NCBI GenBank assembly: GCA_001898255.1
Contig: MKTK01000031.1
Location: 44,913-77,072, forward strand
Direction of reading: 5' to 3'
DNA length: 32,160 nt
From: Chryseobacterium sp. 39-10
GTDB lineage: Bacteria > Bacteroidota > Bacteroidia > Flavobacteriales > Weeksellaceae
This document shows, piece by piece, positions 8,306-15,654 of this stretch; the first letter of the stretch is position 1; every line of letters begins with the position of its first letter. The notes under the pieces were generated by a model. The model saw only the letters and a list, made by a program, of their open reading frames with translations. It was not told the DNA's origin and searched no databases. The position numbers and the translations under genes are program-made.

Positions 8306-9325
8306 TTATTTTGCGATGTTACCATTTTGATAAACAACCAATTGTGAACGGGCAAACTCCACCATTTTCTGGGCAAGGAGGTGCTGCTCCTCTTCGCTGA
8401 TGTTGTTGAATCCATGGTTGCCTTTCTTCACAATTTCCAGTGTGCTCATCACATGGCGCTTTTGGAGTTCGGCCAACAGGTTTTTAGACTCCGAAATTGG
8501 CACCACATTGTCTTTTGTACCATGCATAATTTGGGTCGGAACGGCGTGATCGACAAATTTCAATGGCGAAATAGCGTCCATTAACGCATTGATTTCGGGT
8601 TTGGTTTCATCAGAAATTGTTTTGCCGGTCACCGCAAAAATCAGTTTGCTGCGAATATCGACTAATTTCGGTGCAAAAATCTTCATGATCCATAGTTTGA
8701 ATTTACCCGCGTTTACCTGAAAAACCTCGTTCATTTCTGTAGGTCCAAAATTATCCAGCACATAGTTGGATTTGGCAGAATATTTCGAAAGACCGGCATC
8801 ACCCACAAAATCATGATCCCCGGAATAAGCTGCCAGCAAAGCAAGATGACCCCCTGCAGAACCGCCCCACAAACCGATATTTTCGGGGTCAAAATGATAC
8901 ACGGCGGTGTTTTTACGAACCCATCGAATGGCATCTTTGGTATCCTGGATAAGTGCCGGAAAATGAACCTCCTTGCTCGCCAGGCGATAATCGATGCTCA
9001 CCACGGCAAATCCGTTGTCGAGGAGTTTAAGCACTGTTTTTTCGGTATAGCTGCCGGCGGGAATATCCTTATTCCCTTCAACCCAACCGCCACCATGAAT
9101 CTGTACCACGACCGGATAAGGCGTTTGGGACAAGTTTTTGGGCAAAAAGACGTCGAGCAGAATTTCTTTTCCATCGACCGTTTTATAGGCCACATCGGTA
9201 AAATGACTGGAATGGTCTGGAACTTTGGTACTAACGACGTAGTTTTGCTGCGCCCCAAGAAATGATGCACAAAAAAACAAAACAGCAAAAAGAATTTTGG
9301 CAAAAAGGAGGTTGAATTTTTTCAT
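8306..9325 (-). CDS. secreted alpha/beta hydrolase (esterase-like)
   Basis: Alpha/beta-hydrolase of the carboxylesterase/acetyl-hydrolase type. The ATG at 9325 gives a proper signal peptide (MKKFNLLFAKILFAVLFFCA), whereas the in-frame ATG at 9370 would place 15 odd residues before it. The oxyanion HGGG lies in QIHGGGWVEG. The nucleophile is S156 in GGSAGG, and the acid/base region includes MHGTKDNVVP and GNHGFN. At about 339 residues it is full length. The substrate is unknown; homologues act on acetylated or feruloylated sugars or short esters. It converges with ligD across about 150 bases holding no recognisable gene, and sits 81 bases beyond the hsdR stop. Confidence 0.85.
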   Translation of the reverse strand: MKKFNLLFAKILFAVLFFCASFLGAQQNYVVSTKVPDHSSHFTDVAYKTVDGKEILLDVFLPKNLSQTPYPVVVQIHGGGWVEGNKDIPAGSYTEKTVLKLLDNGFAVVSIDYRLASKEVHFPALIQDTKDAIRWVRKNTAVYHFDPENIGLWGGSAGGHLALLAAYSGDHDFVGDAGLSKYSAKSNYVLDNFGPTEMNEVFQVNAGKFKLWIMKIFAPKLVDIRSKLIFAVTGKTISDETKPEINALMDAISPLKFVDHAVPTQIMHGTKDNVVPISESKNLLAELQKRHVMSTLEIVKKGNHGFNNISEEEQHLLAQKMVEFARSQLVVYQNGNIAK

Positions 9326-9406
9326 ATTTTTTTTAGGATATTTAATGCCAGTTCCCGCTAAGACCATCACATAAAAAATCAGTTTTTAAACAGGAGAAAT
9401 CAATGA

Positions 9407-12400
9407 TTACCCCACATTTGCATTCACATTAATCTCATCAATAAGCATAATGATTTTCCCAGATTTATCGGCATCGTCGAAAACCCCAAATAAGCCAGAA
9501 TCATCCACATCGGTAAAAGGTGGCTGGGTGAGCATTGATTTTTCGAGCACACCGTTTATGGTTAAATAATCGATCACTTTCTGAACAAACACCATTTGGT
9601 TGGCGGTCAGGTTTTCGTTTTGAATAAATGTGGCAAAATGCCTGTTGGCAGCTTCGGTATCCAGTCCTAAAATCTTTCGGATAAAGATGCCGAGGGACTT
9701 GGTTTCATATTCATTTTCAATGTCACTCAGGTTGAATTTTTCGTGGGTCAGGAATTGCTCCAACGCTTGTAGTTCGGTTGGGGTAATGGGAATATTGCGG
9801 TACAATTTATCAATAACCAAGTGGTTTTTGTTCTTTTTGATGAAATATTCCACGCGGTCTTTATAGCTTTGCAGGTGTTTGTATTTTTCCAGCAAATCCA
9901 CTTCTTTGACGCCGGAAAAATCCAGCTCATCTTCGAAATGGGAATAGACCGGTTTTTCCGGATTTTCATCTTTCAGCAACTGCATCAGATCGCGCAGTTC
10001 TGTACGGATTTTTTCTAAACGATTCAAGGTTACCGATGACCAAAACGCTTCCGATTTAACAGCTTCAATTGTTTTCTCCTGTTGTTTTACGGATGGTATA
10101 TTTCTTTTTTTCCAGAGTAAATTTCCAATATTTACCAGATTAGCAATGTAGGTTTTTTGCTTTTTATCGGTTTTCAGAATGGCGATTTCTAACTGATAAA
10201 TCAGCAGATCAAAACGTTTTGCCATTTCATCTTTGTCATCTGTATAAGCCGCAAGGTTGGAGATGCTGTTGTGAATTTCCAGCATCGAAGAATGGTTCAG
10301 GTGCTCCCAGTTTTCGCGGTTTTTGTATTTCTTCACCATTTCCCAGTTGCGGCGCACTTCAAAACGGCTTTCATTTAGATTAGTGATTTTGGAATGCAAC
10401 TCATCGGTGTACGATTTCGCAAAATCCAGCTCTTCCTGCGAAGCATTTTCTAAATTCTGGATCGCAAAAACAACTTCCAACTGCGCTTCAAATAATTGTT
10501 GTTGCAGTGGTTTCTGCTGTTTGGACTGGTAACCATCCGGAAAATCATCAAAGAACTCAAAATTGGCACAAATATCAAAAATCAGAAAACAATCCTTGTC
10601 TTTGCCGGGACCAAAGATATTGGGACACAAACGCGTTCCCCGCCCAATCATTTGCCAGTATTTGGAATAAGATTTTACTTCTTTAAAAAAGACCAGGTTC
10701 AACACTCTTGGCGCATCCACTCCGGTATCCATCATATCCACAGAAACGGCAATCTGCGGGTCTTTTTCTTCGCCTTTGTCAAAGCAAAAGCGTTCTAACA
10801 AATCCTGCGCTTTGTCGGTATAATTGTCGATCACCTGAAGGAAAGTTCCGCCATATTCAGGATAATTTTTATTAAATCTTTCCTCAATAAACAGGGCGTG
10901 CTGATGGTTTTTAGCAAAAATAATGGTCTTTCCCAGCTTATCGCCGGATTCTATATGCAACCCATTTTTCATCAGGTATTCCAGCACCAGATCAACCGTA
11001 TTGGCATTGAAAAGGAAGGAGTTGATTTTGGATTTCGAGATGGTGGTGATATCTTCCTGATCTTCTTCTATCTGTATCCCGAACAATTCTTCGAAATGGG
11101 TTTTGTCTTTTTCCGAAAGTTCTTTGTATTTTACGCCTTCGCGGGGAAATTTCACGGGAACGGTAAAGGATTTTGGCGGAATTAGATAACCGGAATCTAC
11201 TGCTTCATTCAGTTCATAAGCAAAAGTGGGGTTATCGTCTTCAATCTCGAAAAGGCGGTAGGTGTTGATGTCAATATCTTTTTTGGGAGTTGCCGTTAAA
11301 CCAATCAAAAGTGCGTCAAAATAGTCGAAAATCGCCTGGTATTTTTGGTACACCGAGCGGTGCGCTTCATCAATAATGATGACATCAAAATGCCCGATTC
11401 CGAACAACTTCTCATCATTATTCCTCATATTGTCGATGCGGTTAAGAATTGTGGGATAAGTGGAGAACACAATTCTGGCTTCGGGATTGTCTTTTTCCTT
11501 GGTTAAATCGATTGCGGAAAGTTGAGGCAGGTACTCTTTAAACGCATTTTTTGCCTGTGTTACCAATGCGTTTCGATCTGCAAGAAACAAAATTCTCTTT
11601 GCCCAGTTGCTTTTGGTTAGCATATCGACAATGGCGGCAGAGGTTCTGGTTTTGCCACTTCCGGTTGCCATTACCAAGAGTGCTTTGCGGTGTTTCCCGG
11701 TTAATGTACCGTTTTTTGTGGCGGCAAAGTTTTCGGCAACACGCTGAATGGCCTGCAACTGATAAGGTCTTCCTGCAATGGCCGTATTGATCGGAAACTG
11801 GCGTATGTCCTGCCGGTTGGTTCTTCTTCTGATGAGCGTCTGCAACTCTTCTTTGGTATAGATGCCATAGACTTTTCTTGCCGGATAAAACTGATCGTCC
11901 CACAGATAGGTATCGAATCCGTTGGAATAGAAAATGACGGGGCGTTGCCCGAACTGTTTTTCCAGGCAATCGGCATAGAGAAATGCCTGATGTTTTCCTT
12001 TGGCGGCATCAAAAAGTGTTTTTTTGGCTTCAATCACGGCTAAGGGTTTACCATTATCGTCCCACAAAACATAATCCACGAAACCTTTTCCGGATGGATT
12101 GGTGGAGTGCGGCATTCCTGAAACTTCAAATTCCACGGTTACGGACGGCAACACCCCGTCCTCCTTCGTCGGACACCCCTCTTGAAAAGAGGGGAATTTC
12201 CAGCCGGCTTCTTTCAGCAGCAGATCAATGAGCTGTTTTCTGGTTTGTGCTTCCGAGGTAAGTTCGGGAACGGGTTCGGTATGTTGGTATATTGCTGTTC
12301 TTTCCGTTTTTCTTTCCGCAATGATTTGAAGTTGTTCTTTGAGCCGGGCTTTTAATTGTGCATTTTCTTCGGCTAAAATTTGTTGTTGCTTAAGGGCTTT

Positions 12401-12898
12401 CTCAGTCGATTTGCGTTCTTTCTCAAAATCTTCGGCCAATTGCTGGAGTTGTTTTACGGTCTTGTCTTTTTGATCGCCGTAAGGAATGTAGCGTTCTTCG
12501 AACGCAGGAACATCGGGATCTTCTTTGCTGTAATATTTGCTGATCCAGGACAAAAACCGGAAGATGTTTTTCAGCGATTGAAGCGCGTCCAGCGCACGAA
12601 TCTTTTCTCCGTGTGCGGCTTTGTTGCCAAATCGGCGCACAATATCCAGCTCCATAATCATACTTGGCTTAATGATTTCTTTGAAGGAATCGCTTTGCAA
12701 CAGTACTGCAAGTGTTGCCTGATAAGGCATTACCAGGTCTTCATCGTTTTCGTAGAGCCAGAACATTGCTTTTTCTAAGGTGCTTCGGCAAAGCAAAGCC
12801 GCATAACGGGGTGCGGTAAACGTATGCTTTTCAGCTTCTGCAGCTTCGCTGTACAGGTTCTTAAATTCGGTGATGAGAAAAGTAAAGTTGCTGTTCAT
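9407..12898 (-). CDS. hsdR: Type I restriction enzyme R subunit
   Basis: Motor and nuclease subunit of a Type I R-M complex, 1163 residues. A DUF4145-like helical N-terminus (~1-125) is followed by a coiled coil (~140-205). The HsdR nuclease domain has FVDYVLW and E290-A-K292 in VIEAKK. The SF2 motor has ATGSGKT at about 408-414, DEAH from D510, GLTATP, and motif VI QMIGRGTRL. The C-terminus matches EcoEI-type R subunits (SYTDELHSKI, LGLDTEAANRHFATFI). A palindromic repeat is translated in frame at about residues 233-249 (KFPSFQEGCPTKEDGVLP), between GW and the EFEVSGMP strand. It is the last gene of the minus-strand locus; the gap to hsdS is filled with palindromes. Confidence 0.93.
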   Translation of the reverse strand: MNSNFTFLITEFKNLYSEAAEAEKHTFTAPRYAALLCRSTLEKAMFWLYENDEDLVMPYQATLAVLLQSDSFKEIIKPSMIMELDIVRRFGNKAAHGEKIRALDALQSLKNIFRFLSWISKYYSKEDPDVPAFEERYIPYGDQKDKTVKQLQQLAEDFEKERKSTEKALKQQQILAEENAQLKARLKEQLQIIAERKTERTAIYQHTEPVPELTSEAQTRKQLIDLLLKEAGWKFPSFQEGCPTKEDGVLPSVTVEFEVSGMPHSTNPSGKGFVDYVLWDDNGKPLAVIEAKKTLFDAAKGKHQAFLYADCLEKQFGQRPVIFYSNGFDTYLWDDQFYPARKVYGIYTKEELQTLIRRRTNRQDIRQFPINTAIAGRPYQLQAIQRVAENFAATKNGTLTGKHRKALLVMATGSGKTRTSAAIVDMLTKSNWAKRILFLADRNALVTQAKNAFKEYLPQLSAIDLTKEKDNPEARIVFSTYPTILNRIDNMRNNDEKLFGIGHFDVIIIDEAHRSVYQKYQAIFDYFDALLIGLTATPKKDIDINTYRLFEIEDDNPTFAYELNEAVDSGYLIPPKSFTVPVKFPREGVKYKELSEKDKTHFEELFGIQIEEDQEDITTISKSKINSFLFNANTVDLVLEYLMKNGLHIESGDKLGKTIIFAKNHQHALFIEERFNKNYPEYGGTFLQVIDNYTDKAQDLLERFCFDKGEEKDPQIAVSVDMMDTGVDAPRVLNLVFFKEVKSYSKYWQMIGRGTRLCPNIFGPGKDKDCFLIFDICANFEFFDDFPDGYQSKQQKPLQQQLFEAQLEVVFAIQNLENASQEELDFAKSYTDELHSKITNLNESRFEVRRNWEMVKKYKNRENWEHLNHSSMLEIHNSISNLAAYTDDKDEMAKRFDLLIYQLEIAILKTDKKQKTYIANLVNIGNLLWKKRNIPSVKQQEKTIEAVKSEAFWSSVTLNRLEKIRTELRDLMQLLKDENPEKPVYSHFEDELDFSGVKEVDLLEKYKHLQSYKDRVEYFIKKNKNHLVIDKLYRNIPITPTELQALEQFLTHEKFNLSDIENEYETKSLGIFIRKILGLDTEAANRHFATFIQNENLTANQMVFVQKVIDYLTINGVLEKSMLTQPPFTDVDDSGLFGVFDDADKSGKIIMLIDEINVNANVG
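12151..12200 (-). repeat. palindromic repeat inserted in frame in hsdR
   Basis: A perfect 8-bp inverted repeat, CCCCTCTT (12176-12183) and AAGAGGGG (12187-12194), has a 3-base loop and is followed on the coding strand by a GTGTCCG...GACGGGGTG tail. The composition differs from the surrounding gene. The translated peptide interrupts the HsdR nuclease domain where homologues, from memory, go almost directly from AGW to the nuclease strand. It resembles a dispersed flavobacterial repeat type; copy number must be checked in the whole genome. Confidence 0.65.
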
Positions 12899-12967
12899 TG
12901 ATGAGTAATCTGAAAAGCTAAAATTAGGAATAATAGTTTAAGTTCACAAGATATTAAATGTCGTTTC

Positions 12968-13207
12968 GGCTGGCTTCGGCTTCGGTGGCTTCTGGCTTCG
13001 GCTACGCTGGCTTCGACTTCGCTGGCTTCGACTACGCTCAGCCACCGTAGTGCGGTCACTGAGCGGAGTGCGGTCACTGAGCGGAGCCGAAGTGACCGGT
13101 GGCTGCGTAGAACTTTTACCGCTGGCTTCGACTTCGCTGGCTTCGGCTTCGCTCAGCCACCGGATTACGGTCACTGAGCGGAGCCGAAGTGACCGGAGCC
13201 GGAGCCA
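12968..13207. repeat. palindrome cluster A (hsdR-hsdS gap and hsdS end)
   Basis: Dense array of partial and whole palindromic units built from GGCTTCGRCTYCGCTCAGCC and its complement, with arms such as GGTGGCT/AGCCACC and GGTCACT/AGTGACC. Units are joined head to head and head to tail without regular spacers. It fills the gap between hsdR and hsdS and runs into the last ~25 codons of hsdS. Peptides read from it are the repetitive AERSRSQRSRSQ type. Confidence 0.85.
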
Positions 13208-14381
13208 CAAATGCTTCCTGCAACAAACGCTGGAACAGTGCTTCACTTTTGGCTAAGCCGTCTTGTGCCAGTTGTTTTTGGGCTTCTATTTTTTCGATGC
13301 GTTCGGCGAATTGGTTTTGGAGTTGGATTGGGGGAAGTAATAATTCAAGCTCTTCAATTCTAAACAATGCTAACTTGGGAACACCAACAGCCATAGTTTT
13401 TTTTGAAATATTTTTCTGAACAAATTCCATTTGTAAATAAAAAGCTAAATATTTACTATCTAAAATTTCTTGATTCTTTACTAAGATTTTATTTGCATTC
13501 TCGGTTAAATTAGCTTTATGTAATTCTTTTGGAACAATTCCAATATCTCCAATATTAGCACCAACCACAGTAATACAAACATCACCTTCATCAACAATAT
13601 AGTTTTTTATTTTTTTTTGTGTTTCTGGAAGTAAGAACTCTAAGTCTTTTGTTGTTACTTTTCCATTCTTGATATTTCCTGCTTTTATATATGGAAAACC
13701 TGTATTTTCTTTTATTAATGATTCTCCTTTTGGAACTCTTTTTCCGCCTTTTATTTTGCATTGTTCTTTTAGCAGTACCTTTAAAAAACCCTTTTCATTT
13801 TTCACGGGATCCCCGAACATATCAAGGAAAAGCGACTGTGTAAGGGCATCGTATTTGCCAATGAGTTGCTGGTTGAGCCGGCGGATTTCATCGGCTTTGT
13901 CCAGTTTTGCAGCAATGGATTTTTGCTCGGATAATGAGGGAAGTGGGATTTCTAAATCTTTTACGATACCTAATGAAATATTCATCAAAGCTACTCCAAC
14001 CGCTCTATTTAACAATTTTTCTTTTATAGACTGAAACCAATACCGAAGATAATTAATATCTAAACGCTCAACATCTTTGATATTAATTCCTAAGATAGCT
14101 TGATTAGTTGTTAAATCAATTCCCGTAATAGCAGTTTTTCCCACAGAACCATACATCGCCAACAATAAAGTTCCTTTTTTGAAAAATCGGTTATTAATTG
14201 ACTGTAATCCTTTTTCTGTTATTAATTCCTCAGTTGAATATACATATCCATCATTTGAAGTTTCTAAATCACTGATTTTTGCCCAAGGTATAGTTCCGTT
14301 TTCCCAAAAAACAGAACTTTTTCTTGATGGCGTTCCACCACTTTGCATTTGACATAATTCTCCTATTCTAACTTTCTCCAT
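13116..14381 (-). CDS. hsdS: Type I restriction specificity subunit S
   Basis: DNA-recognition subunit that sets the bipartite target of the Type I methylase and nuclease. Two target-recognition halves are visible: MEKVRIGELCQMQSGGTPSR with WAKISDL, and KIKGGKRVPKGESL with FPYIKAGNI. Each is followed by a conserved helical spacer (PLPSLSEQKSIAAKLDKADE at about residue 150; PPIQLQNQFAERIEKIEAQ near 358). The expected end after LLQEAF is replaced by about 27 residues encoded by palindrome cluster A (VAPAPVTSAPLSDRN, AERSRSQRSRSQR). The ATG at 14381 overlaps by one base the stop of the mini-ORF just upstream, implying coupled translation. Confidence 0.92.
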   Translation of the reverse strand: MEKVRIGELCQMQSGGTPSRKSSVFWENGTIPWAKISDLETSNDGYVYSTEELITEKGLQSINNRFFKKGTLLLAMYGSVGKTAITGIDLTTNQAILGINIKDVERLDINYLRYWFQSIKEKLLNRAVGVALMNISLGIVKDLEIPLPSLSEQKSIAAKLDKADEIRRLNQQLIGKYDALTQSLFLDMFGDPVKNEKGFLKVLLKEQCKIKGGKRVPKGESLIKENTGFPYIKAGNIKNGKVTTKDLEFLLPETQKKIKNYIVDEGDVCITVVGANIGDIGIVPKELHKANLTENANKILVKNQEILDSKYLAFYLQMEFVQKNISKKTMAVGVPKLALFRIEELELLLPPIQLQNQFAERIEKIEAQKQLAQDGLAKSEALFQRLLQEAFVAPAPVTSAPLSDRNPVAERSRSQRSRSQR

Positions 14382-14452
14382 TACCTCAATATTTTTTCGA
14401 GTTCAAGCATTGCGTTTTGTCTTTTAACATCGACGGTTATATTATTTTTCAT
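14381..14452 (-). CDS. 23-codon mini-ORF, echo of hsdM 3' end
   Basis: A short frame of 23 codons (MKNNITVDVKR then QNAMLELEKILR). Its end copies the HsdM C-terminus (RQNAILELEKMLG). Its ATG overlaps the TGA of the chimeric gene by one base and its TAA overlaps the hsdS ATG by one base. The likely role is to carry ribosomes onto hsdS as the original hsdM-hsdS junction did; the peptide itself is probably not functional. Confidence 0.5.
   Translation of the reverse strand: MKNNITVDVKRQNAMLELEKILR
14385..14422. repeat. 38-bp direct repeat, copy 1
   Basis: Matches 15659-15696 at 35 of 38 positions, in the same orientation. It is the duplicated hsdM 3' end lying just before hsdS. Together with copy 2 it brackets the chimeric gene. 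Confidence 0.85.
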
Positions 14453-15639
14453 CATTTGATATTTTCGGATGGGTTGATGGTTTTGTAGGCCTGTTTTGGG
14501 TGGTTGATGACTTCGGGAATCGAATATCCTATTTTTTCTTTTTTCATTAATACATTCAAGAATTTTTCCCGAATATGGTGTGGTCTTCTCTTTAGAATTT
14601 TAGACAGTTCATCCAAATTGAATGCTTTTATGTTGCATATTTCCAAGATGACTTCTTCCATTATTTCGGGTTTGCTTCTGCTTCCCAAACCACGAATTTT
14701 TTGTTGCAATGCTTCGGGGAACTCCAACAATAAGGAGTCGAACTCCACCAATAAGGAATCAGACTCCACCAATAAAGAGTCGGACTCCCCAAATAAGCCA
14801 TGGAAGTTACCAGATAAGAGATCGGACTCCCCAGATAAGCGTTCTCGCTGGTGGAGTTCCAAGGATTCTAAAAATATTTTTCCGGGTACGTAATAGGTGT
14901 TTTTCTTTGAGTTTCCTTTTTGTTGTAACAGATTACAGGTCACCATTTTTCTAAGATCTGTACTGGATTGAAAAAGGTTAACACCTGTTGATTGCCTATA
15001 TGCAAGATTATCTAACGCTCCTACTTCCCGCAAAAATATAAGTGCCGTTTTTTGCTCGTCATTGAGTTGGAACTCGTCAAATTTCATTAGCCAAGAATGG
15101 TCTGTTTCATTAATAAGATGATGCAATAATAATCTTAAGGTAAAACTGTTTGCAGCATGAGAACTTTCAAATGTTGGGGGCAACATTTGACTTTTCAATA
15201 AGAGTTTTTTCATCGATTTAATTCCCGTTCCTTTGGTCTCTGCAAGATTGGTATCGTGAAATATAGATGCGATATGTGGATTCCTGGCAAATGAACCGGG
15301 TTCGCCAATAGAATCAATCGCTTTTAGAGATTTGTTATTTTCTAAAAAGGCAGTTACCGACTGCCCAATTTGTGGATATTCTTGATGAAATTGTCTGAAA
15401 AGTTTTAAGTTTCTGTAAGATAAACTTTTCTGATTTAGATTTTCGGCTAATTTTTGCAATAAAAACTTCCCATATTGTGCTCTATCTTCACCATTTTGTT
15501 CAAACTCAACAATATAATAACCAATCAACCAATTTCTTATGGTAAGATAGATATTAACCGCTTTTGCTGCACTTTGCTGTGTTGCAGTATGAGTATTTTG
15601 TATATTTTGTTGTAGAATTTCAAAATTCATAACGATCAT
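14452..15639 (-). CDS. chimeric DUF1016-N / RecG-like-tail protein
   Basis: A 395-residue product assembled from two families. Residues ~4-105 match the N-terminal domain of DUF1016/YhcG proteins (YLTIRNWLIGYYIVEFEQNG, GKFLLQKLAENL, LSYRNLKLFRQFHQEYP), but the expected PD-(D/E)XK nuclease half is missing. After about residue 110 it continues with the end of an AlbA/RecG-like ATP-binding family (GSFARNPHIASIFHDTNLAE, TKGTGIKSMKKLL). A winged-helix segment (~200-250), a heptad tandem repeat (~265-306) and a second helical DNA-binding-like part follow. It starts 15 bases after hsdM. Starts at 15639 or at the ATG at 15630 are both possible. It is probably a deletion fusion of two R-M cargo genes; whether it works is unknown. 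Confidence 0.75.
   Translation of the reverse strand: MIVMNFEILQQNIQNTHTATQQSAAKAVNIYLTIRNWLIGYYIVEFEQNGEDRAQYGKFLLQKLAENLNQKSLSYRNLKLFRQFHQEYPQIGQSVTAFLENNKSLKAIDSIGEPGSFARNPHIASIFHDTNLAETKGTGIKSMKKLLLKSQMLPPTFESSHAANSFTLRLLLHHLINETDHSWLMKFDEFQLNDEQKTALIFLREVGALDNLAYRQSTGVNLFQSSTDLRKMVTCNLLQQKGNSKKNTYYVPGKIFLESLELHQRERLSGESDLLSGNFHGLFGESDSLLVESDSLLVEFDSLLLEFPEALQQKIRGLGSRSKPEIMEEVILEICNIKAFNLDELSKILKRRPHHIREKFLNVLMKKEKIGYSIPEVINHPKQAYKTINPSENIK
14719..14844 (-). repeat. 21-bp tandem repeat in the chimeric gene
   Basis: Six 21-base units in register with the reading frame encode variants of ESDSLLV (ESDSLLV, EFDSLLL, ESDLLSG, with one unit diverged). The plus-strand unit resembles GACTCCACCAATAAGGARTC. 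Unit number could change without shifting the frame. Confidence 0.85.
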
Positions 15640-15654
15640 TTTTAAAGCGGTAAT

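Noticed and set aside
8813-9265. A 150-codon plus-strand frame opposite the hydrolase
   Set aside because: It is a shadow of the hydrolase coding strand; no signal of independent coding.
9326-9370. Longer start for the hydrolase
   Set aside because: It would place 15 residues ahead of a textbook signal peptide.
12895-13256. Several frames giving Arg/Ser-rich peptides in palindrome cluster A
   Set aside because: They are translations of the repeats in different frames, overlap on both strands and match no independent protein.
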